64,000 bases of DNA, taken from positions 1,984,001 through 2,048,000 of the forward strand of contig NZ_CP013862.1 of assembly GCF_001307805.1 (NCBI RefSeq), in the 5' to 3' direction. This DNA comes from Lentibacillus amyloliquefaciens (GTDB taxonomy: Bacteria; Bacillota; Bacilli; Bacillales; Amphibacillaceae). Positions within the stretch are counted from its first letter, which is position 1. The number at the start of each line of letters is the position of its first letter. Shown piece by piece: positions 55,211-64,000 of this stretch. The notes below the pieces were generated by a model. It searched no databases. It saw only the letters and a program-made list of their open reading frames with translations, and was not told the DNA's origin. Made by a program: the position numbers and the translations under genes.

Positions 55211-55285
55211 TGGAGCGGAAGACGGGATTCGAACCCGCGACCCCCACCTTGGCAAGGTGGTGTTCTACCACTGAACTACTTCCGC
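55211..55285 (-). tRNA. tRNA-Gly (GCC)
   Basis: Acceptor GCGGAAG/CTTCCGC, loop TTGCCAA, CCA encoded. Confidence 0.96.
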
Positions 55286-55291
55286 ATGAAA

Positions 55292-55366
55292 TGGCTGGGC
55301 TAGCTGGATTCGAACCAGCGAATCACGGGATCAAAACCCGATGCCTTACCGCTTGGCTATAGCCCA
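55292..55366 (-). tRNA. tRNA-Gln (TTG)
   Basis: Acceptor TGGGCTA/TAGCCCA, loop TTTTGAT, discriminator G, CCA encoded. Confidence 0.96.
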
Positions 55367-55384
55367 ATAACATTTAAAATGATA

Positions 55385-55461
55385 TGGGGCGACCGGTGGG
55401 GATCGAACCCACGAATGCCGGAGCCACAATCCGGTGCGTTAACCACTTCGCCACGACCGCC
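55385..55461 (-). tRNA. tRNA-His (GTG)
   Basis: Loop TTGTGGC; an extra 5' G (-1) pairs with C73, the His identity feature; CCA encoded. Confidence 0.95.
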
Positions 55462-55473
55462 ATAATAAAATTA

Positions 55474-55546
55474 TGGCAGGGGTAGTAGGAATCGAACCCA
55501 CATCAAAGGTTTTGGAGACCTTCGTTTTGCCATTAAACTATACCCT
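55474..55546 (-). tRNA. tRNA-Trp (CCA), acceptor stem one base short
   Basis: Loop CTCCAAA and the arms are normal, but the 5' end reads AGGGTATAG where the 3' strand TACCCCT needs AGGGGTA. One G of a run of four is missing, leaving three of seven acceptor positions unpaired. CCA encoded. Confidence 0.9.
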
Positions 55547-55557
55547 ACTATCAAAAA

Positions 55558-55642
55558 TGGTGGAGGGGGAGAGATTCGAACTCCCGAACCCTGAGGGAGC
55601 GGATTTACAGTCCGCCGCGTTTAGCCACTTCGCTACCCCTCC
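55558..55642 (-). tRNA. tRNA-Tyr (GTA)
   Basis: Acceptor GGAGGGG/CCCCTCC, loop CTGTAAA, long variable arm, CCA encoded. Confidence 0.96.
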
Positions 55643-55660
55643 ATATAATATTATTCAAAG

Positions 55661-55736
<76 letters not shown>

Positions 55737-55768
55737 AACATATGTATGTTTTAATTTTAGTTTTATAA

Positions 55769-55845
55769 TGGCGGTCCGGACGGGACTCGAACCCGCGACC
55801 TCCTGCGTGACAGGCAGGCATTCTAACCAGCTGAACTACCGGACC
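55769..55845 (-). tRNA. tRNA-Asp (GTC)
   Basis: Acceptor GGTCCGG/CCGGACC, loop CTGTCAC, discriminator G, CCA encoded. Confidence 0.96.
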
Positions 55846-55925
55846 ATTATTTTGGTTACACTTTACAGTACTAATGATATTCAACTTGCATTGATGTATA
55901 TTCGATGCTGTAAGTTGAAATATTT

Positions 55926-56002
<77 letters not shown>

Positions 56003-56029
56003 GTATGAAAAAATATTGAATTGAATCAA

Positions 56030-56105
56030 TGGTGGAGGATGCAGGGCTCGAACCTGCGACCCCCTGCTTGTAAGGCAGGTGCTCTCCCAGCTGAGCTAAT
56101 CCTCC
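56030..56105 (-). tRNA. tRNA-Val (TAC)
   Basis: Acceptor GGAGGAT/ATCCTCC, loop CTTACAA, CCA encoded. Confidence 0.96.
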
Positions 56106-56187
56106 AAGGATAAGTTCAGCCAGTATACATTTTGCGTCAGAATCATCGCAAATCAACAAGCATTCCTTCATATCCCTAGAATAAGAA

Positions 56188-56262
56188 TGGTGACCCGTAC
56201 GGGATTCGAACCCGTGTTACCGCCGTGAAAGGGCGGTGTCTTAACCACTTGACCAACGGGCC
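56188..56262 (-). tRNA. tRNA-Glu (TTC)
   Basis: Acceptor GGCCCGT/ACGGGTC, loop CTTTCAC, CCA encoded. Confidence 0.96.
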
Positions 56263-56278
56263 AATACTATAATTAAAG

Positions 56279-56370
56279 TGGCGGAGAGCGAGGGATTCGA
56301 ACCCTCGAGACCACGATAGCGGCCTACACGATTTCCAATCGTGCTCCTTCAACCACTCGGACAGCTCTCC
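56279..56370 (-). tRNA. tRNA-Ser (GGA)
   Basis: Acceptor GGAGAGC/GCTCTCC, loop TTGGAAA, long variable arm, CCA encoded. Confidence 0.96.
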
Positions 56371-56371
56371 A

Positions 56372-56446
56372 TGGCTCCACAGGCAGGATTCGAACCTGCG
56401 ACCGATCGGTTAACAGCCGATTGCTCTACCACTGAGCTACTGTGGA
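56372..56446 (-). tRNA. tRNA-Asn (GTT)
   Basis: Acceptor TCCACAG/CTGTGGA, loop CTGTTAA, CCA encoded. First tRNA after 5S rRNA. Confidence 0.96.
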
Positions 56447-56459
56447 ATGGAATAGAAAT

Positions 56460-56576
56460 GCCTGGCGGCGTCTTACTCTTGCAGGGGTTAAACCCCAACT
56501 ACCATCAGCGCTGGAGAGCTTAACTGCTGTGTTCGGCATGGGAACAGGTGTGACCTCTCCGCTATCGCTACCAGAC
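56460..56576 (-). rRNA. rrf: 5S rRNA
   Basis: About 117 bases with CCGAACACAGCAGTTAAG and the closing GTCTGG / CCAGGC helix, between tRNA-Asn and 23S. Confidence 0.96.
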
Positions 56577-56721
56577 TTTGTCATTTCTATCGTGCTGTCG
56601 TCTCTTCCGTTTTGACGGACAAGAATTATTATAGGCATTTTCATCAGAAAATGCAAGGGGTTTTGACAAATTTGCACCCTGAAAACTAAATAAGAGCTTC
56701 ATTCAACGTTTTTTGCGGGTT

Positions 56722-59645
<2,924 letters not shown>

Positions 59646-59789
59646 TAAGTTTGCGTTCGTTTAACGAACGCGTCATTTCAATGTCGTTGAATGTCTTGCT
59701 CTTATTTAGTTTTCAAGGTACAACTTCTTAAATTAAGGGGATTGCTCCCTCAAAACTGAACCAAACAACCCAGTATGTTCCTTATTAAT

Positions 59790-61364
<1,575 letters not shown>

Positions 61365-61556
61365 AGTTTGTCCGAAATTGACACCGATCAATCTCAGTCT
61401 TAGCTTACAAAAATTGATTCAAGGGGTAAAAGTTTGCATCAAATCAGCTCAGCTGATTCTTCAACTTCTTACCTCTGACATCGTTTGTCATACTGGTTGT
61501 TTTGTTCAGTTTTCAAGGAGCAATTTCAATGCCGCGTTCAAAAAAGCGACTTTATT

Positions 61557-61585
61557 AATATACCATCTTCGCAACTGAAAGTCAA
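61557..61585 (-). promoter_or_regulatory. rRNA operon promoter P2
   Basis: Minus strand TTGACT (61585-61580), 17-base spacer, TATATT (61562-61557), about 190 bases before 16S. Confidence 0.85.
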
Positions 61586-61730
61586 TAACTTTTTTATCGA
61601 TTTCTTGGAAGAATGAGTTGTGCTGAAAAGACAACGATATATAAAGTAACATGAAAACCTCTCATTTATCAAGAGAGAATTTTTCTTAGCTGCCGCTTCA
61701 AATTCGGTTTGAATTTTTGCGACGGATATA

Positions 61731-61759
61731 AATGTACCATGCGTGAAAATGAAAGTCAA
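61731..61759 (-). promoter_or_regulatory. rRNA operon promoter P1
   Basis: Minus strand TTGACT (61759-61754), 17-base spacer ending CATGG, TACATT (61736-61731), 174 bases upstream of P2. Both promoters share TTGACTTTCA and a GG before the -10. Confidence 0.82.
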
Positions 61760-61789
61760 TAAACATTTTCAAAAAGAATCAGTTGACTG

Positions 61790-62039
61790 AATAAACGTTG
61801 CCATACCAAAGAATACACTCTCCAAAGCAGAGAGCCGACTTTTGGCTGCGCAGCAATTCATACTCACTCATAAGTCGCACAAAGGAATCCCGAAAGGTGC
61901 AAGTGTATTAAATTCTCCCCCCCCTCAGCAAGGAAGGACACTGCTACCGTTACGGTTTTTCCTGCTGTTCGGCCGACGCAAACTTCCTACTTTCAATTTC
62001 CTCCCCGTTTACGCTGCATTAATCTTAATAAAGCAAAAG
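61790..62039. other. Non-coding region between rRNA promoters and ygxA
   Basis: Pyrimidine-rich on the plus strand, with two small stems near 61815-61850 (CTCTCC...GAGAG and AGCCGAC...TTGGCT) that may terminate ygxA transcription from the minus strand weakly. No gene seen. Confidence 0.4.
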
Positions 62040-62918
62040 CTATATTTCATACGGGTTGTATTTATATTGGCGCTGATAAACATTCGCGGCTTCGGTTTCA
62101 AATTTTTCAGTTGTCACCATTCCTTTTTCGCCTAAATAATTAAGCATGGAAGCTAAATCGAATTCATAAGGTTTAACGCCGGGCTGGTGTTTCAACTCAT
62201 CAAATGACCAAGAACCATCTTTTTCACTCATAATATCCAATAGATGCTTGGCCGAACCTTTTGTCCTGCGGCTGATGGCAAAATCCGCCGCCAGCATCAT
62301 CAGCTGGACCCGCTCCGGCAAATCCTCTTTGCTTTCAATTAATTCTTCGTAAAGTCTGTTCACTTCAGGATCGATCTTTTTGACTTGTTTCCATAATGTC
62401 ACTTCAGGGTAATACCCTTTTTCAATCACGGCAAGCCTTGCCAAGTAATGAAGTGAATGAACCATTCGTGCAAAAGCATCTTTATACTGCCCAGTGTTGT
62501 AGAGATCCCTTACTTCAAAATAACTCTTCAGCAATTTGCCGAATTCGATGACTTTCCGCAAATCTCTCTTCTCATGCGGGAACGTCTTCAATTCTTCTTT
62601 AAAACGGCTTACATACTGATCCCGGTCAAAAATGATCTCCCCGGACATTATCCACTCAATGGCTTTCCGATAGCCATTTGTGTCAATCCACTTCAATAAT
62701 AACTCTTCCGTTATCGTGTGCATAACGGCAGTTTTACCGTCATATTCATAATGTTCTTCCTGCCAGTTCGTTCTTGCGTGTGTAACTATAATCAATAAAA
62801 TCACATCAAAATTATCTGTTATCGGACTATCCGGTTTCTTCTTTTCAATTAAAATCATCCCTAATGTATCAGGATGGCTTGTGCGCTTCTGATAAATCGG
62901 CCTTAGTAAATTTTCCAT
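62040..62918 (-). CDS. ygxA: YgxA-family nucleotidyltransferase-like protein
   Basis: 292 residues. MENLLRPIYQKRTSHPDTLG, DVILLIIVTHARTNWQEEHY, MHTITEELLLKWIDTNGYRK and ADFAISRRTKGSAKHLLDIM match the Bacillus YgxA family, which has an N-terminal nucleotidyltransferase-like fold with degenerate active-site acids and a C-terminal helical region. Function unknown. In B. subtilis ygxA also lies between ygzB and the rrnD operon. Confidence 0.88.
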   Translation of the reverse strand: MENLLRPIYQKRTSHPDTLGMILIEKKKPDSPITDNFDVILLIIVTHARTNWQEEHYEYDGKTAVMHTITEELLLKWIDTNGYRKAIEWIMSGEIIFDRDQYVSRFKEELKTFPHEKRDLRKVIEFGKLLKSYFEVRDLYNTGQYKDAFARMVHSLHYLARLAVIEKGYYPEVTLWKQVKKIDPEVNRLYEELIESKEDLPERVQLMMLAADFAISRRTKGSAKHLLDIMSEKDGSWSFDELKHQPGVKPYEFDLASMLNYLGEKGMVTTEKFETEAANVYQRQYKYNPYEI

Positions 62919-63140
62919 TTCGCGAATCCTCCATCGCTTATTTTCATTACTATATTATTCGTTATCATTTTAGGAAATCCTTTTTTAAACATCAAAAATA
63001 CTTCAATTGTCACTGAATAATCATTTATTAAAGCGATTACTTAGACAGGATTTCCGTTCTATAGTGAAACAGCTTTTTTTGCTTTCAGACGTGGCAAAAT
63101 ATGCTATACTATTTCTGTAATACATCAAGGAGGACTATTC

Positions 63141-63530
63141 ATGGCAGATAAATTGGTCTATTCCAGTAAAATAAATAAAATCCGTTCATTTGCACTGATT
63201 CTGATTTTTGTCGGGTTCGCGGTCATGTACGGGGGACTGCTGTCAAGAAATATTGAATGGCTTATGCTGACACTGTTTCTGTTCGGGCTTTTGTTCATTA
63301 TTTTAAGTTGTGTTGTGTACTTTTGGATAGGAATGCTCTCAACGAAAGCTGTGCCGATTGAGTGCCCGAACTGCGAAAAACCGACCAAAATGCTTGGCCG
63401 TGTCGATGCCTGTATGCACTGCAAACAGCCGCTGACACTCGATAAAGATCTCGAAGGCATTGAATTTGATGAGAAGTACAATAAACGGAAATACCGAAAA
63501 CAAGCAAAAGCCGAATCAAAAGATAAATAA
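63141..63530 (+). CDS. ygzB: YgzB-family membrane protein (DUF2614) with zinc ribbon
   Basis: 129 residues: two TM helices ([39 protein letters not shown]) then a four-cysteine ribbon (ECPNC...DACMHC) and a lysine-rich tail. AAGGAGG precedes the ATG by about six to seven bases. Conserved neighbour of perR in Bacillaceae. Function unknown. Confidence 0.9.
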   Translation: MADKLVYSSKINKIRSFALILIFVGFAVMYGGLLSRNIEWLMLTLFLFGLLFIILSCVVYFWIGMLSTKAVPIECPNCEKPTKMLGRVDACMHCKQPLTLDKDLEGIEFDEKYNKRKYRKQAKAESKDK

Positions 63531-63536
63531 TACCAT

Positions 63537-63577
63537 AGAAAAAACGCCAGCTGGTTTCATCAGCTGACGTTTTTTAT
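63537..63577. terminator. Bidirectional terminator between ygzB and perR
   Basis: AAAAAACGCCAGCTG and CAGCTGACGTTTTTT pair (one mismatch) around a short loop, with A and T tracts on both flanks. Confidence 0.9.
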
Positions 63578-63647
63578 TATGAAAGAAAATCGAATAACTT
63601 CATAAGTTCCCATTCGTCCGGCACCGCTTATCACAAGTCTGGACGGA

Positions 63648-64000
63648 TTAGTGTTTTTGTGTTTCCAGCTCCTTGCAATCTTCACATGTGCCGTAAATTT
63701 CCATACGGTGATGCGTGACATCGAATCCCGTGACTTGTTCAGCCAATGATTCAACTTCATCCAATACCGGATAGTGGAAATCCTCAATTTTTCCGCATTC
63801 TTCACAAATTATATGATAATGTTCACTAGAGTTATAATCAAAACGACTTGATGAATCACCATAAGTCAATTCCCGGACGAGCCCTATCTGACGCAGCACA
63901 CGCAAGTTGTTGTATACGGTGGCTACGCTCATGTTCGGAAATTTGCTTTCAAGCGCTTTGTATATATCGTCGGCAGTCGGGTGAATCATCGAGTTAAGTA
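63648..64000 (-). CDS. perR: Peroxide-responsive Fur-family repressor PerR, 5' end outside window
   Basis: About 117 C-terminal residues. [19 protein letters not shown] is the recognition helix region; [18 protein letters not shown] holds regulatory and structural ligands; CxxC pairs CEEC and CEDC bind structural zinc. PerR derepresses catalase, ahpCF and mrgA when its Fe-bound histidines are oxidised. The frame is open to the window edge ([16 protein letters not shown]), so the N-terminal ~30 residues are missing. PerR rather than Fur or Zur by the sequence and the ygzB-ygxA neighbours. Confidence 0.93.
   Translation of the reverse strand, partial: LNSMIHPTADDIYKALESKFPNMSVATVYNNLRVLRQIGLVRELTYGDSSSRFDYNSSEHYHIICEECGKIEDFHYPVLDEVESLAEQVTGFDVTHHRMEIYGTCEDCKELETQKH

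Overview
This is a window of a low-to-moderate-GC Firmicutes chromosome, almost certainly a member of the Bacillaceae and probably one of the moderately halophilic genera around Virgibacillus, Lentibacillus and Oceanobacillus. The family call rests on AGGAGG-type ribosome sites, T-box and TPP leaders, and the block perR - ygzB - ygxA - rRNA operon - long tRNA run at the right end, which is the arrangement around rrnD/trnD in Bacillus subtilis. The genus call is an inference from choline-to-betaine genes (gbsA, betA) and overall character; 16S placement would settle it.

Left part (1-12.8 kb): the 3' end of gbsA; a NERD-domain nuclease-like gene flanked on both sides by arrays of a 21-bp repeat; a minus-strand operon behind a TPP riboswitch that encodes a thiamine-pyrimidine ABC uptake system (thiY, a thiamine-binding protein, thiX, thiZ) and runs on into a TatD hydrolase, a Dph6-like ATP pyrophosphatase and ypsA; a menC-family enolase; and the choline dehydrogenase betA. 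Middle-left (12.8-31.7 kb): housekeeping and lipid genes, notably a sulfolipid (SQDG) pair sqdB/sqdX, then a thiolase with MarR and CarD regulators, and a T-box leader with a probable Phe (UUC) specifier in front of a SAM hydroxide adenosyltransferase.

Middle (32-41 kb): an accessory catabolic island with an SsuABC-like transporter (permease frameshifted), a DUF4242 protein, an acyl-CoA-dehydrogenase-like flavoprotein, two paralogous luciferase-like monooxygenases, an FMN reductase, DoxX and two HxlR regulators. It looks like a two-component flavin monooxygenase pathway for an imported, perhaps sulfonated, compound. From 40.8 to 50 kb there is visible decay: an SDR gene broken by a TnpB 3' fragment, an alpha/beta hydrolase remnant, a LysM gene with an amber codon, and a Cys-rich peptide frame split by an ochre codon. 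From 50 to 53.6 kb lies a thioesterase / acyl-CoA ligase / frameshifted fabF operon, followed by ddh.

Right part (55-64 kb): 14 tRNAs, 5S, 23S and 16S rRNA, all minus strand and read from two tandem promoters, then ygxA, ygzB and the 5' truncated perR.

Scattered through the window is a two-hairpin intergenic element (at least five copies plus one interrupted copy) whose conserved tail nearly always lies next to a start or stop codon. Three features (a permease, fabF and tRNA-Trp) each lack a single base in or beside a run of G, so base-call errors should be excluded before treating any of them as real mutations.
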